A DNA stretch of 64,000 nt from Flagellatimonas centrodinii. GTDB taxonomy: Bacteria; Pseudomonadota; Gammaproteobacteria; Nevskiales; Nevskiaceae. The translations under genes and the position numbers were made by a program. Below, in pieces: positions 8,826 through 21,800 of the stretch. The DNA lies in NCBI RefSeq assembly GCF_016918765.2, contig NZ_CP092104.1, forward strand, positions 1,922,001-1,986,000, read 5' to 3'. Below the pieces are notes generated by a model, which had not been told where the DNA came from, searched no databases, and worked only from the letters and a program-made list of their open reading frames with translations. Every line of letters begins with the position of its first letter. Within the stretch, counting starts at the first letter, position 1.

Positions 8826-10973
8826 ATGAGTGAAGCCAAGGCCCCGCTGATCGGGGACGCGCTGGCCGCGCAGGCGCTGTGTGACATGGCGCAACGCCGT
8901 GGGCTGCATGCCTCGCTGCGGGAGGCGCAGCAGGCTTGGCAGGATGTTCACGGCGAAACGGCCGAGAAACGACTGGCGGCGGCCTGGCAGTGGCTGTTCG
9001 CCGGGCATACGGTTGAGCGTGTGCCGGTGCCATTGGCATTCGATGCCCAGATGCCGGCCTGGGTCATTGTCGACGGCGCAGTCGGTATCGTCTCGCGGCT
9101 TCGTGGCAATGATGAGGCGATGAAGATCGATTGGCTCGGCGTTGCACCCGAGCGGCAACCGGAGGTCATGGAGCTTTGGGTGCCGGTCTCTCCCAGCCTG
9201 GCATCGGGGGACAAGCTGTCGCACGCCCCCCGCCGCGGGCCGGCGACCGAGGCCATCGTGGCTGCGCTCAAGGCCCACAAGCCGGCGCTGTTGAACGTCG
9301 GCGCCGCGACGGTTGCCATCAACCTCATTGCCATCGTCTCGTCGCTGTTCGCCATGCAGGTGTACGACCGGGTGGTGCCGAACTTTGCCTACTCCACACT
9401 GTGGGTGCTGGCCAGCGGAGTGCTGATCGCTTACCTGTTCGACCTTTTCTTCAAAGGGTTGCGGGTGAAGATGCTGGAGGCGGTGACCATGCGCCTGGAC
9501 GAAGCATTGTCGCTGTACTTCTTCGAAAAGGTCATGGCGTTGAAGTCTGATCGCCGCCCGTCCCGGGTGGGGTCGCTGGTGGCGCAGGTGCGTGACTACG
9601 AGGCGATCAAGGGTTTCTTCACCTCCTCGACCCTGTTCGTGCTGGCCGACTTGCCGTTCATCTTCCTCTTCATTGCCCTGATCGCCCTGATCGGAAAGGC
9701 GGTGGCATGGGTGCTGGTGTTGTTCGTGCCGTTGTGCCTGCTCATCGGTCTGGTGGTCTACAAACCGATGGCGCGCCTTCAACGTGAGCAGAACGACGAA
9801 ATCATTCGTCGCCAGGGCGTGCTGTTCGAAGCTGTTTCGGGAGTCGACATTATCAAGTCGCAGGGCGGTGAGCCCAACTTCAGCGATGTCTGGTTGCGCT
9901 CCACCCGGGAAACCGCCAAGCGCAGCGAGAAGCTGCAGATGCTGACGGCACATGCGCAGAACGTTACCTCGTTCTTTCAGCAGATCGCCTACGTCAGTAT
10001 TCTCATCGTCGGGGTCTACGAGATCGAGCGCGGCGTACTCACCATGGGCGGCATGATCGCCTGCGCCATCCTGTCGAGCCGTGCGCTGGGCACTACTTCG
10101 ATGATCACCCAGCTGTTGCTGCGTTGGCATCACGCCAGTTACGCGCTGCAGGTGCTCAACGAACTCCTGTCCTGTCCGTCGGATGATGACCCCAGTCGCC
10201 AGGCCAATGCGCATGGCGTGCCTCTGGATCTGGTGGTTCAAGACCTTAAATATGGCTATGAGGGCGCGCAGTCCGCCCAGCTCGCCGTGCCCAAGCTCGA
10301 GATCAAGGCCGGCGAGCGGATCGCGATCCTGGGCCGCAATGGTGGCGGCAAGAGCACCTTGCTGAAGGCGCTCGCCGGCTTGGGCACCCCTGCTGAGGGT
10401 GAAGTCAGGCTTGCCGGGCTCGACCTGCAGCACTGTCGCCCGAGTTGGCTTCGCCGGGTGATCGGCTATCTGCCGCAGGACGTGCGGCTGTTCTCCGGCA
10501 CCCTGCAGGAGAACCTCACGCTCGGGCTACCGCTGCCGGACGAGGCGGAGATTCATGCCGCGCTTGAGAAGACAGGGCTTATCGACGCAGTCAAGCGCCA
10601 CCCCCTGGGCTTGGGGCTGCCGATCCGTGAGGGCGGCTACGGGCTTTCCGGCGGCCAGCGGCAGCTGGTCGGGCTCACCCGCCTGGTGCTGCAGGACCCT
10701 GACATCTGGCTGCTCGATGAGCCGTCGTCGAGTCTCGACTCCAATGCAGAGGAGCGGGTGATTCGCCTGTTTCAGGAGATGTCGCGAGAGAAGACCCTGA
10801 TCTTCACCGCGCACCGCCCCAGCTGGTTGCCGCTGGCAGATCGTGTGCTGATCCTCGAAGACGGCGTGATCAAGGTCGACACGCCGGCCGACCGCGTGCG
10901 TGCGGTGCAGGCCAAGACTGCCAATGCCGCGGCCGCCAACACCGGCCCCGTGATTACCACCGGAGCTGCGTGA
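8826..10973 (+). CDS. Type I secretion ABC exporter (LapB-type, degenerate C39 domain)
   Basis: Inner-membrane ATPase that drives type I export, 715 residues. The N-terminal 130 residues have the layout of a C39-like domain but lack the catalytic Cys motif, so this exporter should bind its substrate without cleaving a leader. A six-helix transmembrane domain spans about residues 155-440. The nucleotide-binding domain has Walker A GRNGGGKST, signature LSGGQ and Walker B IWLLDEP followed by the D-loop SSLD. This is the LapB/RTX-adhesin exporter type. Its neighbours are the TolC-like gene (4 bp upstream) and the fusion protein (1 bp downstream), and the giant adhesin gene 1.8 kb downstream is the obvious substrate. 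Confidence 0.93.
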   Translation: MSEAKAPLIGDALAAQALCDMAQRRGLHASLREAQQAWQDVHGETAEKRLAAAWQWLFAGHTVERVPVPLAFDAQMPAWVIVDGAVGIVSRLRGNDEAMKIDWLGVAPERQPEVMELWVPVSPSLASGDKLSHAPRRGPATEAIVAALKAHKPALLNVGAATVAINLIAIVSSLFAMQVYDRVVPNFAYSTLWVLASGVLIAYLFDLFFKGLRVKMLEAVTMRLDEALSLYFFEKVMALKSDRRPSRVGSLVAQVRDYEAIKGFFTSSTLFVLADLPFIFLFIALIALIGKAVAWVLVLFVPLCLLIGLVVYKPMARLQREQNDEIIRRQGVLFEAVSGVDIIKSQGGEPNFSDVWLRSTRETAKRSEKLQMLTAHAQNVTSFFQQIAYVSILIVGVYEIERGVLTMGGMIACAILSSRALGTTSMITQLLLRWHHASYALQVLNELLSCPSDDDPSRQANAHGVPLDLVVQDLKYGYEGAQSAQLAVPKLEIKAGERIAILGRNGGGKSTLLKALAGLGTPAEGEVRLAGLDLQHCRPSWLRRVIGYLPQDVRLFSGTLQENLTLGLPLPDEAEIHAALEKTGLIDAVKRHPLGLGLPIREGGYGLSGGQRQLVGLTRLVLQDPDIWLLDEPSSSLDSNAEERVIRLFQEMSREKTLIFTAHRPSWLPLADRVLILEDGVIKVDTPADRVRAVQAKTANAAAANTGPVITTGAA

Positions 10974-10974
10974 C

Positions 10975-12150
10975 GTGAAGATCGAAGAACGCTTGTTCGC
11001 GCGCGCCGAGCCGCTCGATCTCGGTCGCAGCCACTATGTGTTGTGGGGTCTGTTGCTGTTTATCGGTGTGTTCTGCGCCTGGGCCACCTGGGCCCACCTT
11101 GAAGAGCAGATCCGTGCACCGGGGACGGTGATCGTGTCCAGCCGGTCGCAGGTGGTGCAGGTGGTGGACGGCGGCGTGCTGCAGAAGCTGCACGTTCGCG
11201 AAGGCGATACGGTACAGGCCGGCGACCTGCTGGCCGAGCTCGACCCCGAGCGCTTTCAGGCCAGTTCGCAGGAAATCCGCACCAAGGTGGCCAGCCTGCA
11301 GGCCAACATGGAGCGCCTGGAGGCCGAGCTCGAGAACCGCCCGCTGCGGTTTTCCGCCGAAGTGCTGAAGTACCCCGATATCGTCCAGTCCATGCGCAAC
11401 CTCTATGACCGCCGCCGCGAGCTGCAAGAGGAAGAGCTGACCGCCCTCGAGCGTTCGTTGTCGCTGTCGAGCCAGGAACTGGAAGCCCTCGAGAATCTCG
11501 CCGCCACCGGCGATGCCTCCACCAGCGAGGTGTTGCGCATGCGCCGGCAGGTGAGCGAAATCCGCGGCGAGATCACCAACAAGGCCAATGGCTACCGGCA
11601 GGAAGCGCAGTCCGAACTGGCCAAGGCGCGTGCCGAAATGGAGCAGGCCGAGCAGGTGCTGATCCAGCGCGTGGGCGCGCTCGCAGCAACCAAGCTGTAT
11701 GCCCCGATGACCGGCACCGTGAACAGCGTCAAGTCCACCACCATTGGTGCGGTGATGAAGTCGGGCGACGAGCTGCTGCAGATCGTGCCATCCGATGACC
11801 CATTGCTGATCGAAGCCAAGGTCACGCCCAGGGATGTCGCCTTTGTCCGCCGCGACCTCAAGGCCAACGTCAAGCTCGACCCCTACGACTACACCGTCTA
11901 CGGCTCCCTGCGGGGGCATGTCACCTACATCAGCTCCGACACGCTGGAAGAAGACACGCCCAAGGGCAAGACCACCTACTACCGTGTGCATGTGCAGATC
12001 GACGAATTTCCCGACAAGCGCGGTGATGAGATCGATGTGCTGCCCGGCATGACCGCGACCGTCGAGATCATCACCGGCGATCGTTCGGTGGCCCAGTACC
12101 TGCTCAAGCCGCTGCGGCGGATCAGCAGCGAGGCGCTGGTCGAACGGTAA
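10975..12150 (+). CDS. HlyD-family membrane fusion protein of the type I secretion system
   Basis: Periplasmic adaptor linking the ABC exporter to the TolC-like channel, 391 residues. A cytoplasmic N-terminus is followed by one membrane helix (VLWGLLLFIGVFCAWATW, about residues 23-40). The lipoyl-like half-motif GGVLQKLHVREGDTVQAGDL, a coiled-coil hairpin (about 105-235), and the second lipoyl half and beta-barrel with LYAPMTGTV come next. The start is GTG at 10975, one base after the ABC stop codon. The arrangement is typical of HlyD/LapC proteins. Confidence 0.92.
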   Translation: MKIEERLFARAEPLDLGRSHYVLWGLLLFIGVFCAWATWAHLEEQIRAPGTVIVSSRSQVVQVVDGGVLQKLHVREGDTVQAGDLLAELDPERFQASSQEIRTKVASLQANMERLEAELENRPLRFSAEVLKYPDIVQSMRNLYDRRRELQEEELTALERSLSLSSQELEALENLAATGDASTSEVLRMRRQVSEIRGEITNKANGYRQEAQSELAKARAEMEQAEQVLIQRVGALAATKLYAPMTGTVNSVKSTTIGAVMKSGDELLQIVPSDDPLLIEAKVTPRDVAFVRRDLKANVKLDPYDYTVYGSLRGHVTYISSDTLEEDTPKGKTTYYRVHVQIDEFPDKRGDEIDVLPGMTATVEIITGDRSVAQYLLKPLRRISSEALVER

Positions 12151-12387
12151 ACGGGTGGCGACGCGTTGAGGGCTGGCATCGATATTGCTGTTGGTGTCGC
12201 ATGACCGCATTGAGTCGATCTTGTCCGCCGTTGGCGCCGCCGTTGCGCGAATGGACCTCACCTGGGCGCCGCCACCAGCCGCGGCCGGTGAATGGTGAAT
12301 GCCCCCCGCCCATCGAGCGTGGGGCGTGGCTTCAGCGCCTGTATGCACAAATGGCTTGGCCTCCGGGCTGCGATGTCGGTCACATTT

Positions 12388-12407
12388 ATGGTGACGAATC
12401 ACCATAT
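12388..12407. promoter_or_regulatory. 8-bp inverted repeat upstream of the adhesin gene
   Basis: TATGGTGA and TCACCATA are separated by CGAA. A further TCAC lies just upstream at 12381-12384, so the region offers three spaced GTGA/TCAC half-sites. It may be an operator controlling adhesin expression or a hairpin in a long transcript. Confidence 0.4.
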
Positions 12408-12683
12408 AGGGGGTTGACCGGCAGGGGCGGCGCGGTTGAAGGTGGCTTATGGCTCGAAACCTCGTGCCGTAATGGCTTTCCGGCCCCGGCGCTGCACCAC
12501 GATGGCGCCGATCCGGCAGGCCATGGTGAACAGAAAGTGTGCAGACCCGGAATGTTCATGCGCCACCGCTGTGCATCCGGTGGCTCCGGTCGGCTGACAG
12601 TGGTCGGTGACGGTCTGAGCAAGCCGGTTCAGGTATCGCCCCGAACTGCCTGTGTATTCAAGGAAAATTAATGCGAATCTTTG

Positions 12684-12712
12684 TTGAAAGGGCTGAGGGC
12701 ATTTGCTAGGCT
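12684..12712 (+). promoter_or_regulatory. Candidate sigma70 promoter of the adhesin gene
   Basis: TTGAAA (12684-12689), 17-bp spacer, TAGGCT (12707-12712). The -35 box is close to consensus, while the -10 box is weak. It would leave a 5' leader of about 95 nt. Confidence 0.4.
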
Positions 12713-12812
12713 CGCTCCCAAATAGGGGCACCGTCACCACGTTGTTCTATTGTTTTTGCTCGTTCCACACTCCGGCGCGACGCCGGGCATGTAATCACGT
12801 AGGGGATTAAAG

Positions 12813-15800
12813 ATGGCGAAAGAATCAAACGGCCGTGCGGATGTTGGTGTGCGTACTGAAGACACCAACACCATCAAAACGCAGGCCGAACAGGCATTGC
12901 TTGCTCAGCAGGCGCTCGAGGCTGAGCTGCTGAAGCAGAAGCAGGCTGAAGACGCCCTCCTCGCCAAGAAGGAGGAAGAGGAAGAAGCCGTCGAAGGTGA
13001 GCAGGAAGCCGCCCCCCAGGAGCAGGCCGCCGCTGACGCTTCGGAAGAAGTCCCCTCTGAAGAAGCTGGTTTGACCTCTGTCTTCGCCGATCAGGCCGAA
13101 GGCGCAGAAAACGTGATGGTTGCCCAGTCCGGAACGACGGCCAGCGATGCTGGCGGTGCCGCTGACACCGGCTGGGGTCTGGGAACGTGGGTTGCCATCG
13201 GCGCTGGCGCGACTGCCGCCGTGGCCTTCGCCCTGAGTGGCGATGACGATGACGACGACAATGCTGCCCCGGTTGCGACGAACGTCACGCTGACCACCGC
13301 CGAAGATACCGTTGCATTCGCCGGTCAGCTTCCCGCGACCGATGCCGATGGCGATACGCTGACCTACACCATTGACCAGGGTCCGACCGCGGCACAGGGC
13401 ACCTTGAACCTCAACCCCGACGGTTCCTTCACCTTCAGCCCGGCGGCCAACTTCAATGGCCCGGTGACCATCGACTTCACCGTCACCGATCCGAGTGGCG
13501 CCACCTCGTCGGCGACCCTGACCATCAACGTGACGGCCGTCAATGACGTGCCGGTCGCCGTGAATGGCAATGGCTCGGGTGCTGAAGATGCTGCCATCTC
13601 CGGCTCGCTCGCCGGCCTGGTCAGCGACGTCGACGGCGACACCCTGACCTTCGCGCTGAACGCGCAGGCGACCAACGGCACGGTCACCGTGAACAGCACC
13701 ACCGGTGCTTACACCTACACCCCGAACGCCAACTTCAACGGTAACGACAGCTTCACCTTCACGGTGAGCGACGGCAACGGCGGCACCGCCACCGCGACCG
13801 TGAATCTGACCGTGACCCCGGTGAACGACGCCCCGGTTGCAAGCAACCTCACCGTCAGCGCCACCGAAGACCAGGTACTCAACGGCAATCTGCCGGCCGC
13901 TACCGACGTTGACGGCGACACCGTCACCTACGCGCTGAACACGGGCGCCGCCAACGGCACCGTCACCGTCAATGCCAACGGCTCGTTCATCTACGTGCCG
14001 AACGCCAACTTCAACGGCGCGGATGCCTTCACCTACACGGTGAGCGACGGCAACGGGGGCTCCAGCACCTACACCGTCAACGTCAATGTCGCCAACGTCA
14101 ACGACGCACCGGTCGGCGCCAACGGCTCCGCAACCACCAACGAAGACGTCGTGCTCAACGGCACCCTGCCGGTGGCCACCGACGCCGACAACGACACGCT
14201 GACCTACGCGCTGGCCACCGGCCCGGCGAACGGCACCGTCGTTGTCAACGCCAACGGCACCTACACCTACACCCCGGCTGCCAACTTCAATGGCAGTGAC
14301 GCCTTCACCTTCACGGTGAGCGACGGCAACGGCGGCACGGTGACCTACACCCAGTCCATTACCGTGGTGTCGGTCAACGATGCCCCGGTGGCGCAGGACC
14401 AGACCCTGCCCGCGATTGAAGACACCGTGTTGGCCGGTTCGGTCAGCGCGACCGACGTTGATGGCGACACCCTGACCTTCTCGGTTGCCGGCGGCGGTGT
14501 CACCGCCCAGGGCGGTCAGGTGGTCATGCAGCCCAACGGCAGCTTCACCTACACCCCGGCCCCCGGCTACGCCGGTCCGGATTCGTTCACCTACACCGTG
14601 AGCGATGGCAACGGCGGGACCGATACCGCGGTCATCACCCTCAACGTCGAAGAAGTGGACGAAGTCTTCACGCCGGGTATCGACATCTTCAACGGCAATG
14701 CCGGTGACGAAGTCTTCGTCGGTGCCAACAACAACCTGAACGCTGGTGACAGCGTCAATGGCGGCGGCGGCAACGATGTCGTCACGCACTCGGTGGATGG
14801 CGGCCTGCTGAACGTTTTCTCCGGCTTCATCTTCAACGATGTCGATGTTTTCGCCATCACCTCCGACTCGCCGCTGGCCGCAACCAGCACCTACGACCTG
14901 TCGAGCTCCGGCCCGATCGGCATTCTGCGCGTCGAGAACAGCACCGATAACGTCGTGCTGAACAGTGCCGGTGCAGGCGCGACGGTGGCGAACACCACGT
15001 TCCTCGAAATTCTCGATCAGACCAGCACCACCACTGACGTGTCGCTTGATATCCGCGATATCGACGTGACCGGTGCCAACGACTTCGTCGACGTGACGGT
15101 GCGCAGTGCCACCAACGCTGGTGATGCGCTGGACGACCTCAACATCGATTTCGCGGTCGAAACGGTCACCATCCACACCGATGGTCCGCTGGCCGTGATC
15201 ATCAATGATCTCAACACCGATCTCGGCGGCGCCGCCGGTTCGGGCGCCGTCAACCTGGTGCTGGATGCGCAGGATGCCGCGCTGACCATCACCGACGTGC
15301 TGACCGCGAACGTCAAGAATGTGGACGGCTCGTCCAGCGACGAGAACCTGACCTTCTCGGTGGCCGCTGCCAACGGCAACACCACCCTGGTGGGCGGTAC
15401 CGGCAACGATTCGATCACTGGCAGCGCCAACGCTGACAGCGTGACCGCAGGCGACGGCAACGACACCTTCAACACCGGTGCGGGCAACGACCGCATCGAC
15501 ATGGGTGCCGGTAACGACGTCGTCAATTTCACTGGCGCGGGCAACGTGTCGGTGCAGGGCGGCGACGGCAACGACACCATCAATGCCGGTACGCAGCTGA
15601 CGGTGGCCGACACCATCACGGGTGGTGACGGAGCCGACCTGTTGAACGTGGGCGCCAACAACGGCACCAACGATCTCAACAACGTGACGCAGGTTGAGCG
15701 CATTCTGCTCGCCGACATCAACGGCAACTACAACTACACCGTCGGCGTCAATAGCGCTTTCGCTCAGGACAGCACCGGTGTTGAAGTCGACGGCAGCGCG

Positions 15801-18800
15801 CTTGACGCGGGCGAATCCCTGAACTTCAACGGCTCCAACCGTGGTACGGGTCCCTTGACCCTGATCGGCGGTGACGGCAACGATACCCTGATCGGCGGTG
15901 CCGGCAACGACGTCATCGTGGGTGACGGCGACAACGGCAACAATAGCGGCGGCGACGATGTCCTTCAGGGCGGCAACGGCGACGAAGAGTTCCGTTTTGA
16001 TGGCGGTGAACTGACCGCTGCTGATCGTATTCACGGCGGTTTCTCTACCGATCTCGTGGGCACCAACCGTGGCAATGACACGATCACGCTGATTCAGGAT
16101 GGCGTGAACCTGGTGGGTGGCCGCGAAGTGTTCGTGATGGACCTCGACGCCAATGCGTCGATCGAACTGGTGAAGGTGGAAGACGGCACCAACGCTGCTG
16201 GCAGCCGCATCACTGACCTGACCGTCGTTGCGGGTCATGATCAGGCGCTGACCAACGTCGACGCTACTGATCTCGACAGCAACGAAGCGTTCGATTTCGA
16301 TGCTTCAGCGGTGGTCAACGGCAGTCGCTTCAGCGTGACCTCGGGTGCGGGTGCTGACACCCTGACCGGTGGTTCCGGCAACGACACCATCCGCGGTGGC
16401 GCAGGCAACGACGCCATCATTGGTGGCGCCGGTGTCAACCAGCTGTTCGGCGAAGACGGCAATGACACGCTGACCGGCGGTGCGTCCAACGATACGCTGG
16501 ACGGCGGTGCGGGCAACGACAGCGTCGACGCCAGCCAGGGCGGCAACGACAATGTTGCGCTGGGCGACGGCAACGATTACGCCAACTTCGGTGCGACCGG
16601 CCTGACCAACAACGGTGGCGACACGGTTGCCGGCGGCGACGGCACCGACACAGTGGAATCGGCGCACAACACGCCGAACAGCATCACCGATGGCGCGTTC
16701 GCCAACTTCAGCAGCGTCGAAGTGCTGAACCTCACCGGCAATGCCAACTCCAGCACCACGCTGGGTGCCAACGCCCAGGCCGGCGGTATTCGTACCGTCA
16801 ACCTGAATGGCGCCGGCAACGACGTCCTTAACGCGGGTGGTTTCACCGCTGACCTGCTGGTCAATGACAACGGCGGTGCCGGCAACGACACCATCACCAC
16901 CGGAAGCGGTAACGACACCGTCGTCACCAGCCTGGGTGATGACAGCCTGGTGCTGAACAACGGCGACGACGTGGTGCAGATCAGCGGCACCGATCTGACC
17001 TTCGGCGATTCGATCGCTGCAGGCGCCGGTTCCGACAAGGTGATCATGGACAACAGCGGCGGTGCGGTTACCGCCGGGGTGAACCTGAACAACGTCACCG
17101 GGTTGGAGCGCTACGAGTTCAGTACCAATGGTGATCGTTTCGTCGGCGTCGATGCCGACAATAACTCGCTGACCTTCACCGGCGGTAACGTCCTGACGGT
17201 CAACACCATCACCATTGACGCCAGCACCCTGACGGATGTCAACGACAGCTTCACCGTCACGCTTGACGGCGGACAGCTCGATGCCGACTTCCGCTTCGAG
17301 GTCTTTGGTTCCGCGACGACCGACACCTTCGTGAAGGACAACGTTGGCACCAACAACAACATCCTGTTCGACGCCGGCAATGGCAATGACCGTCTGGTCA
17401 TCCATGGCGACGACCTGGGTTCCACCATCACCATGATTGGTGGCGGCGGCGTGGATGCCATCCAGCAGACCGGTGGTCTGATTGACGACGACGGTTACGA
17501 CAACGTCACCGGCGTCGAGCAGCTCATCGCTGGCGGCGTGGGTGACCGCGTGAACGCCACCCTGGGTGCTCAGGCTCAGGCCAGCGGCCTCAACACCATC
17601 ATCGGTGGCGCACAGAATGACGTCGTCACCTTCGACGCCGCGTTCACCACGGCGACCACGGTCGACCTGCGTGCCGGCGCCACCGGTGGTAACGACTCCA
17701 TCAACGCTGGCATGACCACGGCCCTGATCACCTTCCTGGGTCAGGATGTCGACTTCGATGCCAACGACACCCTGGTGGGCGGTACCTCCACCGGTGATGA
17801 AGTGCGCATCAGCGCGACCGGCGGTGCAGCGGATCTCACCAACAGCACCAACGTGGAAACCATCACGATTCTGGATGACGTTGCCAACGGTGCCGATACG
17901 TCACTGCTGATCGACACCAACTTTGGTGACGTCAACGGTCAGAACTTCCAGCTGATCGACGCTTCCGCGCTGGACTTCAACGAAGACTTCGTGCTCACGG
18001 CCACCGGCAACATCCACCTGGATGTCAACAGCGGCCTGGGCAACGACACCATTACCACCAACACCGGCAACGACTCGATCGACGGCGGTGGCGGCAATGA
18101 CGTGATCAACGCCGGTTCCGGCAACAATGTCGTCAACGGCGGTGCGGGTAACGACTCCATCACCGTTGGCAACGGCAACGACTCCGTTGACGGGGGTTCG
18201 GGCAACGACACCATCTTCGGTGGCAACGGTCTCAACACCCTTGTCGGCAATGATGGCAACGACGAAATCACCGGCGGTGTCGACGTCGATGTGATCGACG
18301 GCGGAACGGGCAACGACCAGATCTTCGCAGGCCGTGGCAACAATGCCGGTGCCGGTGACACGCTGACCGGCGGGGCCGGGGCTGACACCTTCTACTACGT
18401 TGAACGTGCTGACAGCTCCACCTCACTTTCCGGCCGTGACACCATCACCGACTTCCAGACCGGCTCCGATGTCATCGACTTCCGGTATGTGACCGAAGCC
18501 GTGGCGCAGTACGGCGCAGGTGCGCTGATCAACTTCTCGGGCAATGCGGCGGACTTCGCCACGGCCCAGGGCGCGATCACCTCTGGCGACAACGTGCTTG
18601 ATGTCGTGTACCAGCAGGACAACAACGTCCTCTGGGTCGACCTCAACGACGACGGTGTTCTCAACGGCAACGACCTGCAGATCATCCTGTCGGGAGTCAA
18701 CACCCTCACCGGTGCTGACGTCCTGTCCGGTCTGACGGTTGGCCAGACCGTGATCACCCCGGGTGCGAACATCGTCGGGACCATCCTCAACGAGACCTTC

Positions 18801-21800
18801 ACCTTCGATCCGGCCTTCGGCCCCGGCGACACCTTCACCCTCGACGGTGCCGGCGGTTCCGACACCATCGTCATCGACGGTCAGGACATCAGCACCTCGT
18901 CGCTCAGCAACGTTGAAGTGGCGCGTATTGGTGATGGCACGGCAGCAGGCGCGGATACCGCCACCATGACGCTGGCACAGCACAATGCCTTCACCGACAT
19001 CGAAGATGACGGCGTCGGCGCTGCCAGCGCCATCACGCTGACCACCGGCGGCACCCTGGTGGGCGACGCCGACGTGGGCAGCTACCAGCTGGCCAACGCC
19101 GCGACCGACTTCACCCTGGGTTCGACCACGCAGAACGTCACCGGCGGTAACGGTAACGACATCATCCGTACCGGCGCCATCGACGATGTCGACGGTGTCA
19201 TCAACGGTGGTGCCGGCATCGATACCCTGGTGGTTGACAGCGGTGACGACCTCACCGGTGCCACCGTCAGTGGCATCGAGCAGACCCTGGTCACGCTCTC
19301 AAGCATCACCATCACCGCTGCACAGCACGGCGCCACCAACGGCACTGGCACGCTGGGCATGATCGTGGACGCTGGCGATGTGCTGCCGAACACCACCGAC
19401 ACCATCACCATTTTCGATTCCACCGCGACCGCTTTCCCGGGCGTGGGCATTACCGGAATCGCCGATATCGAAAGCTATGTGCTGTCGGCTGGTGATGACA
19501 TCTTCACGCTGGGCGCGCTTGGTCAGAACGTCGATACCGGCGCCGGCACGAACACCGTGAATGCCATCGCAGGTGCCCTCACCGGCACGCTGGGCGGCGT
19601 CGGTGTTGACACCCTCGTTACGGTGAACGGCACCAACATCAGCGGTGCCGATGTCACTGCAGTGGAGACGATCGAAATCAACAATGGCGTCACCATGACC
19701 GCGGCGCAGCACAACGCGGCCAACGTGGTGGATACGGACGCCAGCAACGACGCGGTGCTGATTTCCACGGTGGGCACGATTAGTGCCGCTGCCAACATCG
19801 AGAATTACAACCTCGATAACTTCGGCGTCCCCGGTGGTAGCAGCACGATCAACGTCAACGCGGCGACGACCGGCGTCAACATCACCGGCTCGGCCAACCT
19901 CGACGGCAGCAATGTCAATGTCGGTGGCCTCACCGTTACCGGCGCGTACACGCTGTCGGGTGCAATCGGTGACACCCTCACCGCCAGCAACGGTGCGGAC
20001 ATCACCGGCGTCAACGTCGGTGGTGACACCACGGCGGAAACCCTCAGCCTGACCGGCGGCATTACGCTGACCCAGGTGCAGCACGAAGCCTTCGGTGACA
20101 TTTCCGCCATCGGCGGCGCTGACAGCGCCACGGTGGAAGGGGCCGGTCTGGTGACGGCTGATGCCGACGTCGAGACCTACAATGTCTCCTCCACTGGTGC
20201 CAACACTGTCGCTGTCAACGCTGGTCTGACCAGCGTCGACATCAATGGCGATGCGGCCAACCCGACCACGGTCAACGTGGGTGGGCTGACGGTGACCGGC
20301 AACTACGCGCTGGCCAACGGTGCCGATATCCTCAACGCGACCGACGGTGCCGACATCTCTGGTGTGAACGGCGGCGCCGACACCACCGCGGAGACCATCA
20401 CCGTGCTGGGCGACGTCACCATGACGGTGGCGCAGCACAATGCGGCAGGCACGCTGAATGGCCTTGGCATCGCTGACGAAATCACCCTGGCGGATGCCGG
20501 TGTGCTGACGGGCGACGCCTCGGTTGAGACCTACGAGTTGGCTGATGGCGTCGGCAACGTGTTCACCTTCGGCGCCAGCTTCCAGAATGTCTTCACCACG
20601 GGCAGCAATAACGACGTGGTGCAGACGGGTGGTCAGGCAACCCTGACCGGCACCTTGGATCTGGCGGCCAACGCCGGCGCCCCGAATGACCAGCTGGTGG
20701 TCACCGGTGGCGACGTCGACTTCAGCGCGCTCAATGCCGGTGGCGAAACCACCGCCGAGACGCTGGATCTGGGCAACTTCAACGCCACCATGACCGAGCA
20801 GCAGCATGACGGTTTCACGCAGCTGGACGCTGCGGGGGCTGCCAACACCATCACCCTGACCGCTGCCAATGGCGACGGCCTGGTGACCGGTGACGCCGAT
20901 GTCGAAACCTACGTCCTGAACGACGCCTTCACCTTCACGGTGGGCGCGGCCGGTCAGAGCGTGACGGGCAACGGTGGCAATGACCAGACGGTGATCGTTG
21001 ACGGTCTGACCGCCACCGGCACGCTGGATGGCGGCGCTGCGGGCAACGACACCCTGGATCTGCGCAATGGCGCAGACATCAGCGGTGCGACGATCAGCAA
21101 CTTCGAGAACCTGATCATCACCGGCGCGGTGTCGATGACCGAATCGCAGTACGAGTCCTTCGGCACCATCACCGGCGGACCCGGCACGTCCATCACCATC
21201 ACGGTGTTTGATGGTGACGGCGTGCTGAGCATCGGCAACAACGTCGAGACCTACACCTTCCTCGACACCGGCACGGTGAACGTGCTGGCTGGCGCGGAAG
21301 CGGTCGACATCAACGGTACGGCTGCACAGCCGCTTGCCGTGAATGTCGGCGGCCTCACGGTGACCGGTGACTACGCGCTGGCCGATGCCACCGACGTGAT
21401 CATCGCCACCGCAGGTGCTGACATCTCCGGCGTCAACAGCGGCGCGGCCACCACGGCCGAGCTGATCAACGTCACCGGCGACGTCACCATGACGGTGGCG
21501 CAGCATGCGGCCTTCGTCGCGGCCAACGGGATCGATGCGGCTGGCCCGACAGACCAGATCACTTTGGCCGACTCCGGCACGGTGGATGCGGATGCCGACA
21601 TCGAAACCTACGTGCTTGGCGCGCTGGGTGGCAGCCTGCTGAACGTCGATGCGGCCGGTACGGCGGTTGACGTGACTGGCACGGGTGGCAGCGACGTGAT
21701 CAATGTCGACGGCCTCACGGTGACCGGCACGTACAGCCTGGGTGGCGCGGCGGATGAAATCACCGCCACCACCGGCGCTGACATCTCCGGCGTTAACGGC

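Larger units (their letters stand above)
12151..12812 (+). other. 660-bp leader region of the adhesin gene, no gene seen
   Basis: No convincing coding sequence on either strand. It contains the inverted repeat at 12388-12407 and a candidate promoter at 12684-12712. The last bases, AGGGGATTAAAG before the ATG at 12813, give a ribosome-binding site. No known riboswitch pattern was recognised. Confidence 0.6.

Noticed and set aside
8709-10433. 574-codon minus-strand frame opposite the ABC exporter gene
   Set aside because: Gln/His/Arg-rich translation without a domain, while the plus-strand frame has all ABC motifs.
12540-12660. c-di-GMP riboswitch in the adhesin leader
   Set aside because: No GEMM-type core with the conserved loop and tetraloop-receptor pattern was found.
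12201-12671. 156-codon frame in the adhesin leader
   Set aside because: Composition is unlike the neighbouring genes, there is no ribosome-binding site, and no recognisable domain. Treated as non-coding.
12825-16238. Minus-strand open frame of 1,137 codons opposite the adhesin
   Set aside because: The Asp/Gly/Asn/Thr-rich, GC-biased codons of the adhesin leave the opposite strand free of stops. The product is repetitive and Val/His-rich, with no ribosome-binding site or domain.
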